A stretch of 64,000 nucleotides of DNA from Apostichopus japonicus. Its lineage: Eukaryota; Echinodermata; Holothuroidea; Aspidochirotida; Stichopodidae. Below are positions 11,001 through 23,300 of the stretch, one piece after another. Numbering within the stretch: the stretch's first letter is position 1; each line of letters begins with the position of its first letter. Location: the NCBI RefSeq assembly GCF_037975245.1, contig NC_092569.1, positions 1,961,501 through 2,025,500 of the forward strand, read 5' to 3'. The translations under genes were made by a program, and so were the position numbers. Under the pieces are notes generated by a model that saw only the letters and a list, made by a program, of their open reading frames with translations, made no database searches and was not told where the DNA came from.

Positions 11001-13444
11001 AGCCGGGGAGGGTGGGGTGGGAGTGGGTGGGGGGGGTAGAAGGGTTCTTGAAAACATCAGTGCCACGTCAGGTAACGTCCTAGCCGTCATCTGTCTTCTG
11101 ACGTCACGACCTGTTGCTTTTATTCTCAATAGGTTTCCTTTATGCTCAACATTGGACTAAATCCAGCTACCGCATCGCTGATTATGACCATAAAGGGATC
11201 CTTTGATATGCTAGGAAGATTGGTAGCCGGTGTCGTTGGAGAGAACATGCCATTTGGACTGATTCACGTATACGTCGTCTGTACGGCTGCCATGGGTATC
11301 GCTACCTTCCTGTGTGTCTTTGCATCCAACTTTACACACATGGCAATTTATGCTGTTTGTAAGTTTATTCATGACTCGATAACCGAGTCATTAAATAACA
11401 GTTTTGTGGCGAATGTTTGTGACTCGAGAAAGTAAATTTCAAAAGTGATTTGACTCGAAAAAGTTTTCCCGTTTGGAAATAGTACAGTTACTAAAGCCAA
11501 TGACTTGTACTCGAGTCAGGGAAGTCACTGCTGGTTTATCGCCTCAACCTGAAAATGAAGTGATTCTTTACCAGCCTGTTAGATAATGACTTAAAACACT
11601 AGTGACAAGTGCTATGTGAATAAAGTCGTTGGCATTAGAAGCAATGAGACCTTAGCACCTGTGAGGTCCTGGGTTCAATTCCTGTCCCGCTAAAGTAAGA
11701 TGGGTTTCTCATCCAGGGGGTAATCCACGGTTTTCCTACCTGATATGGTCTTCCAACTTTAAAAAAAAAATCCCATATGAGCCAAAGCTCTAAATTGGAT
11801 GTAGCCTCTTGGCATGTAGTGTTTGTGACAGACTATTACGAGTACATCAGTATGAGTACGATATGAGTTCGAGTACAACAGTATGAGTACGAGTACAACA
11901 GTATGAGTACGAGTACAACAGTGTGAGTACGAGTACAACAGCATGGGTACGAGTACAACAGTATTAGTACCAGTACAACAGTATGAGTAGGAGTACAACA
12001 GCATGAGTACGAGTATAACAGTATTAGTACCAGTACAACAGCATGAGTACAAGTAAAACAGCATGAGTACGAGTACAACAGCATGAGTACGAGTACAACA
12101 GTGTGAGTACGAGTACAACAGTATGAGTACGAGTACAACAGTATGAGTACGAGTACAACAGCATGAGTACGAGTACTACAGTGTGAGTACGAGTACAACA
12201 GTATGAGTACGAGTACAACAGTGTGAGCACGAGTACAACAGTATCAGTACAACAGTATCAGTACGAGTACAAGTAGGTTTGACCTTATTATGAGTACAAT
12301 AATGACACAATGCTCTAACCACGGGTACTAAGTGTTACACACGAGAACATGTGTTTTACCGTGCCAAATTTGAATTATTGTTGATGCATTTAGGATTGTG
12401 TATATTTCGTACATTATCATTCGTATTGAGAAATATGAAATTACATAGTAGTCTAATAGCATGCAATGATGTATAACATTTAATACCAACTGTTTTTAAC
12501 AAAAATTTATGATTTTAATTTTGTTTTCTCACTTTATATTTCAGGCATTGGTTTTTTTAACGGCGTTTATAACTCACTTTTGTTTCCCACGACAACCTCA
12601 TTATTTAACAAGGACTACGTAAGAGAGGCTTGGGCCTACTGCCAGGTCCCTCCTGGGATAGCTATAATTCTTGGACCAGGAATGGCAGGTGAGTAAGTGA
12701 TGGTGGGAGGGAGAGGGTATCTGGATTCCATTGCAGCCAGGAACTTGAAAAAGGCAGCCAGGCACAAGGTTTACAGTCTCACCGTTGTGACATGTTACTT
12801 GTATTCCATTTCCGGTTGGCGATCTCGCTGGTTCCGGTTCTCGCCTTATGTATAGTTACCATCTAAAAAATGCATCCAATATTTGTGATGAAATTATTAC
12901 TTAGTTTATTCTTACACACAAACCACGTCAATTCTACGAAATTAGTTTCTTCAAACACCATCATGAAGGAGTTTTAGTAGAGCTCGAATAACCATATAAA
13001 AAGAGCTACACACGGACAGACATACAGACAGACAAAGCTGGCAACATTTTTCGTTTTTTTTTTAAATTGAAGAAAGAAGTTATCAAAGGAGAATATTTCG
13101 TCAACAAGGAAACGTTCATAGCAAATTATGTTTTGTCTTTTTTGTTTTTCGTTCTTCTATGAATAGGATTTATTTATGACGTCACGGAGACTTACGAGGC
13201 AGATTTCCAAGCCAACACGATTGTTTTTATTGTTGCCATGGTGATATTTGCATGTATACCTGCCATCACGCTCACGCGGCAAGTGATTGCTATACGAAGA
13301 CGAAAGGGAAAACCAGAGAGAGCGACCATCGTAGAGATGACGAGGATCTTTATCGGAATCGACTCAACCGCCGACGAGGATTTCGACGACGAGAGTCACG
13401 TGATTGTCAGGAGTGACGACGAGGAGACGAGTTCTATCGATTGA
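8055..13444 (+). CDS. SLC16/monocarboxylate-transporter-like MFS protein, six exons
   Basis: Exons are 8055-8400, 9321-9617, 10134-10504, 11133-11358, 12545-12688 and 13167-13444. All have AG acceptors and GTAAGT or GTGAGT donors, and all junctions keep frame (1,662 nt, about 553 aa plus stop). The product is a 12-span major facilitator protein, probably moving monocarboxylate-type metabolites across the plasma membrane. The N terminus is polar and basic to about residue 75. TM1 starts at RGWLVVIAGF (SLC16 usually has DGGWGW here). YNRFGCRW follows TM2 (MFS loop motif). GEWFPVKYHVLSTCTLVAG corresponds to the TM5 signature YF-x-K-R. A long polar loop in exon 3 separates the two halves. GRLVAGVVG is in TM8. 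The tail is acidic (DEDFDDESH, SDDEETSSID). The start is uncertain: ATG 8055 gives MIFHQDYD; ATG 7980 is also in frame, and TTTTCACCAG at 8060-8069 could instead be an acceptor from an upstream exon. The substrate cannot be read from the sequence. Confidence 0.88.
8388..8935 (+). repeat. Imperfect repeats that copy the exon 1 splice-donor region
   Basis: Intron 1 carries about four or five degenerate units, roughly 90-190 bp apart. They share TTTAATCA…GACTTGAAGTAAGTCTA, near 8395, 8490, 8675, 8765 and 8855. The first contains the true donor of exon 1 (GTAAGT at 8401). The copies near 8765 and 8855 keep an intact AAGTAAGTCTA, so they are potential decoy donors. The copy at 8855 also keeps the following …AATGTTCATTTTATTGACTC, close to the true site's flank. 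Confidence 0.6.
10991..11045 (+). mobile_element. MITE end fragment (CAGTGGCGTAGCC) in intron 3
   Basis: CAGTGGCGTAGCCGGGG followed by a G-rich run matches the left end of the hAT-like elements at 4319 and 4686. No matching right end or target duplication was found, so it is a truncated copy. Confidence 0.4.
11610..11760 (+). repeat. tRNA-derived SINE in intron 4
   Basis: A B-box-like GGGTTCAATTCC at about 11672 is followed by a conserved-looking body, GGTTTCTCATCCAGGGGG then CCACGGTTTTCCTACC. That layout (tRNA head, then a TTTTCTCCGGG…CGGTTTTCC-like core) resembles widespread metazoan SINE cores. The A-box side is poor and the 3' tail is not clear. Confidence 0.45.
11838..12275 (+). repeat. 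20-bp minisatellite, about 21 copies, in intron 4
   Basis: The unit is close to GAGTACGAGTACAACAGTAT, repeated head to tail with point variants (GCATGAGTAC, GTGTGAGTAC, GTATTAGTACC). Several overlapping minus-strand open frames here encode only periodic Y/S/C/T runs and are by-products of the repeat. It lies between exons 4 and 5 of the SLC16-like gene. Confidence 0.95.
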
Positions 13445-14511
13445 AGCCGAGTAGCCTTCTTTTTTTTAATAACAAACGATGATGAAATTATTCTTGAATT
13501 AACTGTCAAAATATATGAATTTATTGACAGTTGGTCAATTGAATGAACGATTTGGTCACCCACGGCGATTTTGACGACCAAAACTGTTCGCTTTTGTCAG
13601 GAGACGGCTTCTGTCCGTAGAAGATGACGAACATTGTTCAAAAGAGGATAAAAAATATAAATATTATATTAATATTTAAGGACTTTTTCTTGAAAAATGA
13701 ACAGACTGAAACCATCGTTCGCCTCGACGTAAATCACGACGGAAAAATCTCAGGTCATCGTAAGGAGAGTCGAGAAGACGGTTTTCTGTCGGTTAAAGCT
13801 TGGTAGACAAGTAACAACAGGTGATGAAAATATTGTTGAATTTACGTCAATATACATATCATTTTTGACAATTGTAATAAATTCGTTACCGACGACGACT
13901 TTAAGTACAATAATAATGCCATCGACATCGGCGACTCAGAAGAATAAACTGTGTCGATGAATAAATTGTGTTGATTGACAAAGGTTTACTGAACGCTACT
14001 ATATGTGTCAAAATGTACCAAGAAAAGGCAACGCACATGAAGGTCATTACATTCAAAGAAAACTTCAAGCGTTTCTCTGATTGCTTAAAAACCATGTCCA
14101 CTTAATTTTATACTTGGCATGCTGCTATTGAGTTGAAGCATCTTGAATGTTATTTCTTATTTGTTGATATTAAAACAGAAAATTTTATTAATGGCATGCG
14201 AAGGTTACCTTGTAACATGATGGTATTTTTATATAGTTTGTTAACATTGTGAAACATAAGGCGTTCCGTAGAAATTCTTGTTCACTATTTGACAAGTAAT
14301 CAAATTGAAACCATGACTGTACGCCTCGTTTAAACTTGATAACTAAACCGTTGTTGTCACCAGGAATTAACAGTAGACTGGTTTCTGGCATGATATAAAT
14401 TTGACAAGGATTGTTCAAAGAGAATGAAACTGTTGTTTAATTATAGAAAAGTATATCATTAAAAAATGATAAAATTTAATAAATATTTAATGATAATATT
14501 TGAGTTTCCTT
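13445..14511 (+). other. 3' UTR of the SLC16-like gene and downstream spacer
   Basis: Sequence after the TGA is AT-rich with no recognised exon. AATAAA at 13876-13881 is a candidate poly(A) signal, giving a 3' UTR of about 450 nt. Open frames at 13624-13806 and on the minus strand at 13901-14418 have no support. The outer inverted-repeat structure starts at about 14512. Confidence 0.5.
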
Positions 14512-15837
14512 CCAAAATCATAAGTAGGGTGGGTGGCACCACGTCGCTTACCTACCGTGTAAAACATGTTACAATGTCCCACGTACCATTGTCGGAGGGG
14601 GCAGGGCGCTGGTTCAGTTGGATATATATATATATACATTCAGCCGGGAAGGCTTTAGACCACCCTATGACGGTACACCCACATTTTGAAACCTCTACAT
14701 ACCATTTTTAGCACATTTAGACTTACACACACTTGGCAGCCAATGTATGGCATAACAAGGGAGCGGTGGAGAATGAGGCTACATGTTTTCACAGAGTATA
14801 AAAAAACGGCTCTCTGGATTTGACAGTTCGCCGAGATTCTGCGAGTTTGTCATGTCAGTCAGCCTGTGAAATTGCTGATCGAGCCGTGTGTCTCCTACAG
14901 GTTAATTAGACAATAGCATTTTCAAGAAACTAATGAAGAGGAAAACAAGCAGCACACATACTTTGGAAGCTTTAAATGGGTAATGGAAACTACTTAGGAA
15001 AAAATAATGGGAGGTTCCCCCAAACCTGGCAAACCCCCACTGCCGGGGAGTACCCTTACGCTAAGAAAATGAAAAAAGGAAAAGTTTCCGGTGACTGGGC
15101 TGTTCCCCAGAGGAGGACAATTCCTCTGGGGTTTGACTCACAAGTCCTCTAGCTACCGGGTTCCTAAACAATGGGCCCATCTCTCTGCCAGGGCTGAAGC
15201 CTCCTCCGAATTTAAAAAAAAACCTAATGGCACTAGGGAACTTTTTAAATTGTTTTCTGTGTAGGTTATATGAACTAAGTATTTAAGCAAGAGGTCATAG
15301 GATTAGGGGGTTAAGAAGGAGGGTGTTTTAAGGATATTTGGTTTGAAATAATTAGTTGGTAAAGAGTTTGCTGCAATGAGCTTACTGGTGGCGATGAAGC
15401 TAGGAGTTTTGAAAAGATTAATGATACTTTAGTCCTCGGGCGAGTCATTAGAATCAAGGTACTTAAAGATTACAAGCTTAGATTTATTTGGACTAATTTT
15501 CACTCGCCATTTTCTACACCAGGAGCTTAGGGTTGTTCGCAGAGAATCTTTGAAGCGTACTGATGCATCGGGCGGAAATTCTTTTAATTGTATGCCAAAT
15601 GCCACCAGCGTTAGTTTGTAGTAATCTCTCTTTTCAATTCAGCAGCTGTCAAAATGGAACAATATCAACCCACGAATTAAGATGAATGATTATGTAAGTC
15701 TGTCATTCTGAAGTTGTTGCGTATTCGTTGTTATGGTGACTTAGGTATGCTATTGAAGATTGAATATTCATAGTGTGCTGCAGCCGAAATAACGTGATTT
15801 CATAGTGTTGTCAAACCTTCAGTAATTCAATCCGGCA

Positions 15838-15905
15838 AATAGTCAAGTGGATGAAAGGGTGAACTACCACCTGAATGTTCCGAGTTCGATTACCACACGA
15901 TGAAG
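15838..15905 (+). repeat. tRNA-like SINE head in the left arm (mirrored at ~43,530-43,600)
   Basis: An A-box-like ATAGTCAAGTGG is followed about 45 nt later by a B-box-like CCGAGTTCGATTACC. The copy in the right arm, on the minus strand, has a better A box (TAGCTAAGTGG). The spacing and boxes fit a tRNA-derived SINE. I see no intact tRNA fold. Confidence 0.4.
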
Positions 15906-16587
15906 TGCTTTTTGCATTAATTATCTTTTACTCGGGTTAGCATCTTTAAGTATTATTTCTGACTCTCCTTTATCAGCGCTCAGGAGTTTGACGCAGTTGT
16001 CAAGGCATAAACCTGCGGATTTCTGTTAAAATGCGTTAGGGTTCGAGATCAGCTCGGTGCAGTGATGTTCCGACAAGGGTGCAAAAAAGGTGTGGCTTAA
16101 GGACCCATACCAGCGCCTTCCTTTACGTCTCGGACCCGGAGAATACCCATAGCGGGACCGGTCGACCTTGAACGGCCAGAAGCGAGCTAGGTGGCTTTCG
16201 GTGGCACATGCCTCTTGAGGCATGTGTGCAGCCCATAATGACCATTGAATGCGTGGCCCTGCGTCGGTAGTATTCTCTTGTTTATTTTTTATTTTTATTT
16301 TTCATTTTTTTTCAAACTTTATTTTAACGGCTTCTGGCCGTTCTAAGGTCGACCGGTCCCACTATGGGTATTTAATTTAAGAGGATAGCTCGTTTAGCAA
16401 TAGCTAATCTTCTACGATCTTTCCTCTAATAAGACATATAATAATATAAAATGTATGAACATTTAAGAAGTCATAAGTACAAAGTTGAAAAAAAAATGAT
16501 GTAACCTAACTGGTTAATAAAACAGTTAAAACGTGTAACAGAGTAAAGAAAAATAAGAAATTTGGTAAAAATAAAAATGAAGTAGAC

Positions 16588-16716
16588 CTAAACTTTATCA
16601 GATACTAGGCGTTTAACATGGTTAAGATTTCTTGCTGATTTTACTCTTTGATCTAGTTTGTCCCAATCTTTTGCGGCAATGCATGAAAAATTTGTGCAGC
16701 CCATAATGTCCACTGA
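16588..16716 (-). pseudogene. LINE ORF2 C-terminal fragment (left arm)
   Basis: The minus-strand frame ends …CIAAKDWDKLDQRVKSARNL… before TAG at 16588. This resembles the end of CR1/L2-type LINE proteins (A-x-x-W-N-x-L…R-x-A-x-x-L-x-x-F-K). Downstream on the same strand there is a 3' UTR-like stretch and an A-rich (AAAAT)n tail near 16,280-16,310, the expected end of a 5'-truncated insertion. Confidence 0.55.
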
Positions 16717-17126
16717 ATGTTTGCCCCTTCGTGGTAATATTTTTTTTATTAAGGAGTCTTTAAATGGTTAATGGAAACGACTTAGAAAAAATAATCGGTG
16801 GCACCCTCTCGATTTCTTACAGCGTAAAATAAAATTTTTCAATACATGCATAATAAGTCAAGAGGAAATTTGTTCAGTCGGGGGTATTTAGGATTCAACC
16901 AGGGAAGGTTTTAGACCACTCATATAAGTGTACACCCACTTTATGGGTCTCACAAACAAGTTCAATAGTTGTTTTTGGACAACCTACAGTTTAAAACTAA
17001 ATAAAGACATGAATTTATAGTATAATATTCCTCATATTCATTTTACCCCTAACGATCATTTTTTTATTTTATGGACGAGGATGTCAAGGGCCGCACCGCT
17101 GCTTTATAAAAGGTGCCATATTACCT

Positions 17127-17345
17127 TCATTAGGCTATACCCTTATAATTTAGGCCAACATCGCGACTTTTTAAATAATTCCCCAAATTGTAACTGCGGT
17201 GTGTGAATTTAAATGACAAAATCTTCGTCGAATGCCACTACTGTCTAGAGAGGAGCGTCTACTGGGTGCTGGGATTCCCTTCTATGTATCCTGAGAGAGA
17301 TTTGAGAATTTCATTTGTGGCCCTTATGAAATTGGCCATTTTGTA
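17127..17345 (-). repeat. Inverted satellite monomer fragments at the left edge of the array
   Basis: Two pieces of the monomer lie here in reverse orientation, diverged from the array consensus. One runs from TAGGCTATACCC through ATCGCGAC (17,131-17,205). The other runs from ATTTAAATGAC through GAGATTTGAGAA (17,206-17,310). Forward-oriented monomers begin right after, near 17,355. Confidence 0.8.
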
Positions 17346-17349
17346 CCAC

Positions 17350-20300
17350 ACACTGCAGGTAAAAATTAAGTGTTTATACTACTCTTGTCACCGGGAATAG
17401 AATCCTAAGGGCGCCACACACCACAGGTACAAGTTTGGGAAGAATTAAAAAAGTCACGATTTTGGCCAAAATCGGACAAAATCATAAGGCCTTATGAAAT
17501 TGGCAATTTTGGGCCAAAAATGAAAGTTCTCAAATCTCTTCCAGAATACGTACGTAGAAGGGACTCCCAGCACCCAGTAGACGCTTCTGTCGGGTCAAAA
17601 GTTGAATTCGACGAAGTTTTTGTCATTTAAATTAGATATGAAATGACGTCAAGATACGGTTATTAATATTTCCACCAAAATATAAGTGTTTATACCACTC
17701 TTGTCATATATTTAATTAGATATTTAAATTAGATATGAAATGACGTCAAGAGATGGTTATTAAAATTCATTTTTCCACCAAAATTCGGACAAAATCATAA
17801 GACGCTTCTGTCGGGTCAAAAGTGGCATTCGACGAAGTTTTTGTCATTTAAATTAGATATGAAATGACGTCAAGATATGGTTATTAATATTTCCACCAAA
17901 ATATAAGTGTTTATACCACTCTTGTCACCTGGAAAGGTATCCAAAGGGCGCCACACACCACAGGAACAATTTTGGGAAGAATTAAAAAAGTCGCGATTTT
18001 GGCCAAAATCGGACAAAATCATAAGGGTATAGCCTTATGAAATTGGCAATTTTGGGCCAAAAATGAAAGTTCTCAAATCTCTTCCAGAATACGTAGAAGG
18101 GACTCCCAGCATCCAGTAGACGCTTCTGTCAGGTCAAAAGTGGCATTCGACGAAGTTTTTGTCATTTAAATTAGATATGAAATGACGTCAAGATATGGTT
18201 ATTAAATTTCATTTTTCCACCAAAATATAAGTGTTTATACCACTCTTGTCACCTGGAAAGGTATCCAAAGGGCGCCACACACCACAGGAACAATTTTGGG
18301 AAGAATTAAAAAAAGTCGCGATTTTGGCCAAAATCGGACAAAATCATAAGGGTATAGCCTTATGAAATTGGCAATTTTGGGCCAAAAATGAAAGTTCTCA
18401 AATCTCTTCCAGAATACGTAGAAGGGACTCCCAGCATCCAGTAGACGCTTCTGTCGGGTCAAAAGTGGCATTCGACGAAGTTTTTGTCATTTAAATTAGA
18501 TATGAAATGACGTCAAGATATGGGTATTAATATTTCCACCAAAATATAAGTGTTTATACCACTCTTGTCACCTGGAAAGGTATCCAAAGGGCGCCACACA
18601 CCACAGGAACAATTTTGGGAAGAATTAAAAAAGTCGCGATTTCGGCCAAAATCGGACAAAATCATAAGGGTATAGCCTTATGAAATTGGCAATTTGGGGC
18701 CAAAAATGAAAGTTCTCAAATCTCTTCCAGAATACGTAGAAGGGACTCCCAGCACCCAGTAGACGCTTCTGTCGGGTCAAAAGTGGCATTCGACGAAGTT
18801 TTTGTCATTTAAATTAGATATGAAATGACGTCAGGATAAGGTTATTAAATTTCATTTTTCCACCAAAATATAAGTGTTTATACCACTCTTGTCACCTGGA
18901 AAGGTATCCAAAGGGCGCCACACACCACAGGAACAATTTTGGGAAGAATTAAAAAAGTCGCGATTTCGGCCAAAATCGGACAAAATCATAAGGGTATAGC
19001 CTTATGAAATTGGCAATTTTGGGCCAAAAATGAAAGTTCTTAAATCTCTTCCAGAATACGTAGAAGGGACTCCCAGCACCCAGTAGACGCTTCTGTCAGG
19101 TCAAAAGTGGCATTCGACGAAGTTTTTGTCATTTAAATTAGATATGAAATGACGTCAAGATATGGGTATTAATATTTCCACCAAAATATAAGTGTTTATA
19201 CCACTCTTGTCACCTGGAAAGGTATCCAAAGGGCGCCACACACCACAGGAACAATTTTGGGAAGAATTAAAAAAAGTCGCGATTTTGGCCAAAATCGGAC
19301 AAAATCATAAGGGTATATAACCTTATGAAATTGGCAATTTTGGGCCAAAAATGAAAGTTCTCAAATCTCTTCCAGAATACGTAGAAGGGACTCCCAGCAC
19401 CCAGTAGACGCTTCTGTCGGGTCAAAAGTGGCATTCGACGAAGTTTTTGTCATTTAAATTAGATATGAAATGACGTCAAGATATGGTTATTAAATTTCAT
19501 TTTCCACCAAAATATAAGTGTTTATACCACTCTTGTCACCTGGAAAGGTATCCAAAGGGCGCCACACACCACAGGAACAATTTTGGGAAGAATTAAAAAA
19601 AGTCGCGATTTTGGCCAAAATCGGACAAAATCATAAGGGTATAGCCTTATGAAATTGGCAATTTGGGGCCAAAAATGAAAGTTCTCAAATCTCTTCCAGA
19701 ATACGTAGAAGGGACTCCCAGCACCCGGTAGACGCTTCTGTCGGGTCAAAAGTGGCATTCGACGAAGTTTTTGTCATTTAAATTAGATATGAAATGACGT
19801 CAAGATATGGTTATTAAATTTCATTTTCCACCAAAATATAAGTGTTTATACCACTCTTGTCACCTGGAAAGGTATCCAAAGGGCGCCACACACCACAGGA
19901 ACAATTTTGGGAAGAATTAAAAAAAGTCGCGATTTTGGCCAAAATCGGACAAAATCATAAGGGTATAGCCTTATGAAATTGGCAATTTTGGGCCAAAAAT
20001 GAAAGTTCTCAAATCTCTTCCAGAATACGTAGAAGGGACTCCCAGCACCCAGTAGACGCTTCTGTCGGGTCAAAAGTGGCATTCGACGAAGTTTTTGTCA
20101 TTTAAATTAGATATGAAATGACGTCAAGATATGGTTATTAATATTTCCGCCAAAATATAAGTGTTTATACCACTCTTGTCACCTGGAAAGGTATCCAAAG
20201 GGCGCCACACACCACAGGAACAATTTTGGGAAGAATTAAAAAAAGTCGCGATTTTGGCCAAAATCGGACAAAATCATAAGAGTATAGCCTTATGAAATTG

Positions 20301-23300
20301 GCAATTTTGGGCCAAATATGAAAGTTCTCAAATCTCTTCCAGAATACGTAGAAGGGACTCCCAGCACCCAGTAGACGCTTCTGTCAGGTCAAAAGTGGCA
20401 TTCGACGAAGTTTTTGTCATTTAAATTAGATATGAAATGACGTCAAGATATGGGTATTAATATTTCCACCAAAATATAAGTGTTTATACCACTCTTGTCA
20501 CCTGGAAAGGTATCCAAAGGGCGCCACACACCACAGGAACAATTTTGGGAAGTATTAAAAAAGTCGCGATTTTGGCCAAAATCGGACAAAATCATAAGAG
20601 TATAGCCTTATGAAATTGGCAATTTTGGGCCAAAAATGAAAGTTCTCAAATCTCTTCCAGAATACGTACGTAGAAGGGACTCCCAGCACCCAGTAGACGC
20701 TTCTGTCGGGTCAAAAGTGGCATTCGACGAAGTTTTTGTCATTTAAATTAGATATGAAATGACGTCAAGATATGGGTATTAATATTTCTACCAAAATATA
20801 AGTGTTTATACCACTCTTGTCACCTGGAAAGGTATCCAAAGGGCGCCACACACCACAGGAACAATTTTGGGAAGAATTAAAAAAGTCGCGATTTTGGCCA
20901 AAATCGGACAAAATCATAAGGGTATAGCCTTATGAAATTGGCAATTTTGGGCCAAAAATGAAAGTTCTCAAATCTCTTCCAGAATACGTAGAAGGGACTC
21001 CCAGCATCCAGTAGACGCTTCTGTCGGGTCAAAAGTGGCATTCGACGAAGTTTTTGTCATTTAAATTAGATATGAAATGACGTCAAGATATGGTTATTAA
21101 ATTTCATTTTTCCACCAAAATATAAGTGTTTATACCACTCTTGTCACCTGGAAAGGTATCCAAAGGGCGCCACACACCACAGGAACAATTTTGGGAAGAA
21201 TTAAAAAAAGTCGCGATTTTGGCCAAAATCGGACAAAATCATAAGAGTATAGCCTTATGAAATTGGCAATTTTGGGCCAAAAATGAAAGTTCTCAAATCT
21301 CTTCCAGAATACGTAGAAGGGACTCCCAGCACCCGGTAGACGCTTCTGTCGGGTCAAAAGTGGCATTCGACGAAGTTTTTGTCATTTAAATTAGATATGA
21401 AATGACGTCAAGATATGGGTATTAATATTTCCACCAAAATATAAGTGTTTATACCACTCTTGTCACCTGGAAAGGTATCCAAAGGGCGCCACACACCACA
21501 GGAACAATTTTGGGAAGAATTAAAAAAGTCTCGATTTTGGCCAAAATCGGACAAAATCATAAGGGTATATAACCTTATGAAATTGGCAATTTTGGGCCAA
21601 AAATGAAAGTTCTCAAATCTCTTCCAGAATACGTAGAAGGGACTCCCAGCACCCAGTAGACGCTTCTGTCGGGTCAAAAGTGGCATTCGACGAAGTTTTT
21701 GTCATTTAAATTAGATATGAAATGACGTCAAGATATGGGTATTAATATTTCCACCAAAATATAAGTGTTTATACCACTCTTGTCACCTGGAAAGGTATCC
21801 AAAGGGCGCCACACACCACAGGAACAATTTTGGGAAGAATTAAAAAAAGTCGCGATTTTGGCCAAAATCGGACAAAATCATAAGGGTATATAACCTTATG
21901 AAATTGGCAATTTTGGGCCAAAAATGAAAGTTCTCAAATCTCTTCCAGAATACGTAGAAGGGACTCCCAGCACCCAGTAGACGCTTCTGTCGGGTCAAAA
22001 GTGGCATTCGACGAAGTTTTTGTCATTTAAATTAGATATGAAATGACGTCAAGATATGGTTATTAAATTTCATTTTTCCACCAAAATATAAGTGTTTATA
22101 CCACTCTTGTCACCTGGAAAGGTATCCAAAGGGCGCCACACACCACAGGAACAATTTTGGGAAGAATTAAAAAAGTCGCGATTTCGGCCAAAATCGGACA
22201 AAATCATAAGGGTATAGCCTTATGAAATTGGCAATTTGGGGCCAAAAATGAAAGTTCTCCAATCTCTTCCAGAATACGTAGAAGGGACTCCCAGCACCCA
22301 GTAGACGCTTCTGTCGGGTCAAAAGTGGCATTCGACGAAGTTTTTGTCATTTAAATTAGATATGAAATGACGTCAGGATAAGGTTATTAAATTTCATTTT
22401 TCCACCAAAATATAAGTGTTTATACCACTCTTGTCACCTGGAAAGGTATCCAAAGGGCGCCACACACCACAGGAACAATTTTGGGAAGAATTAAAAAAGT
22501 CGCGATTTCGGCCAAAATCGGACAAAATCATAAGGGTATAGCCTTATGAAATTGGCAATTTTGGGCCAAAAATGAAAGTTCTCAAATCTCTTCCAGAATA
22601 CGTAGAAGGGACTCCCAGCACCCAGTAGACGCTTCTGTCAGGTCAAAAGTGGCATTCGACGAAGTTTTTGTCATTTAAATTAGATATGAAATGACGTCAA
22701 GATATGGGTATTAATATTTCCACCAAAATATAAGTGTTTATACCACTCTTGTCACCTGGAAAGGTATCCAAAGGGCGCCACACACCACAGGAACAATTTT
22801 GGGAAGAATTAAAAAAAGTCGCGATTTTGGCCAAAATCGGACAAAATCATAAGGGTATATAACCTTATGAAATTGGCAATTTTGGGCCAAAAATGAAAGT
22901 TCTCAAATCTCTTCCAGAATACGTAGAAGGGACTCCCAGCACCCAGTAGACGCTTCTGTCGGGTCAAAAGTGGCATTCGACGAAGTTTTTGTCATTTAAA
23001 TTAGATATGAAATGACGTCAAGATATGGTTATTAAATTTCATTTTCCACCAAAATATAAGTGTTTATACCACTCTTGTCACCTGGAAAGGTATCCAAAGG
23101 GCGCCACACACCACAGGAACAATTTTGGGAAGAATTAAAAAAAGTCGCGATTTTGGCCAAAATCGGACAAAATCATAAGGGTATAGCCTTATGAAATTGG
23201 CAATTTTGGGCCAAAAATGAAAGTTCTCAAATCTCTTCCAGAATACGTAGAAGGGACTCCCAGCACCCAGTAGACGCTTCTGTCAGGTCAAAAGTGGCAT

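Larger units (their letters stand above)
14512..16760 (+). repeat. Left inverted arm
   Basis: Homologous and inverted relative to 42690-45885. The stretch 15,290-15,530 differs from its partner at only a handful of positions, while the outer ~250 bp is more diverged. Contents in order: the terminal repeat; a segment that starts ATGGGTAATGGAAAC at about 14,976 and stays open for ~58 codons on this side but not in the other arm; a tRNA-like head near 15,838-15,905 (B-box-like GAGTTCGATTACC); a 48-bp inverted pair at 16,141-16,188 and 16,325-16,372 that can fold into a hairpin; and a minus-strand LINE tail. No intact gene. Confidence 0.85.

Noticed and set aside
11759-12230. Three overlapping minus-strand frames of Tyr/Ser/Cys/Thr
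   Set aside because: Pure by-products of the 20-bp minisatellite.
16026-16223. Frame starting MPQEACATESHLARFW, also at 43,213-43,398
   Set aside because: It lies in the LINE-tail/hairpin part of both inverted arms; the copies differ downstream by frameshift, so it is not a conserved protein.
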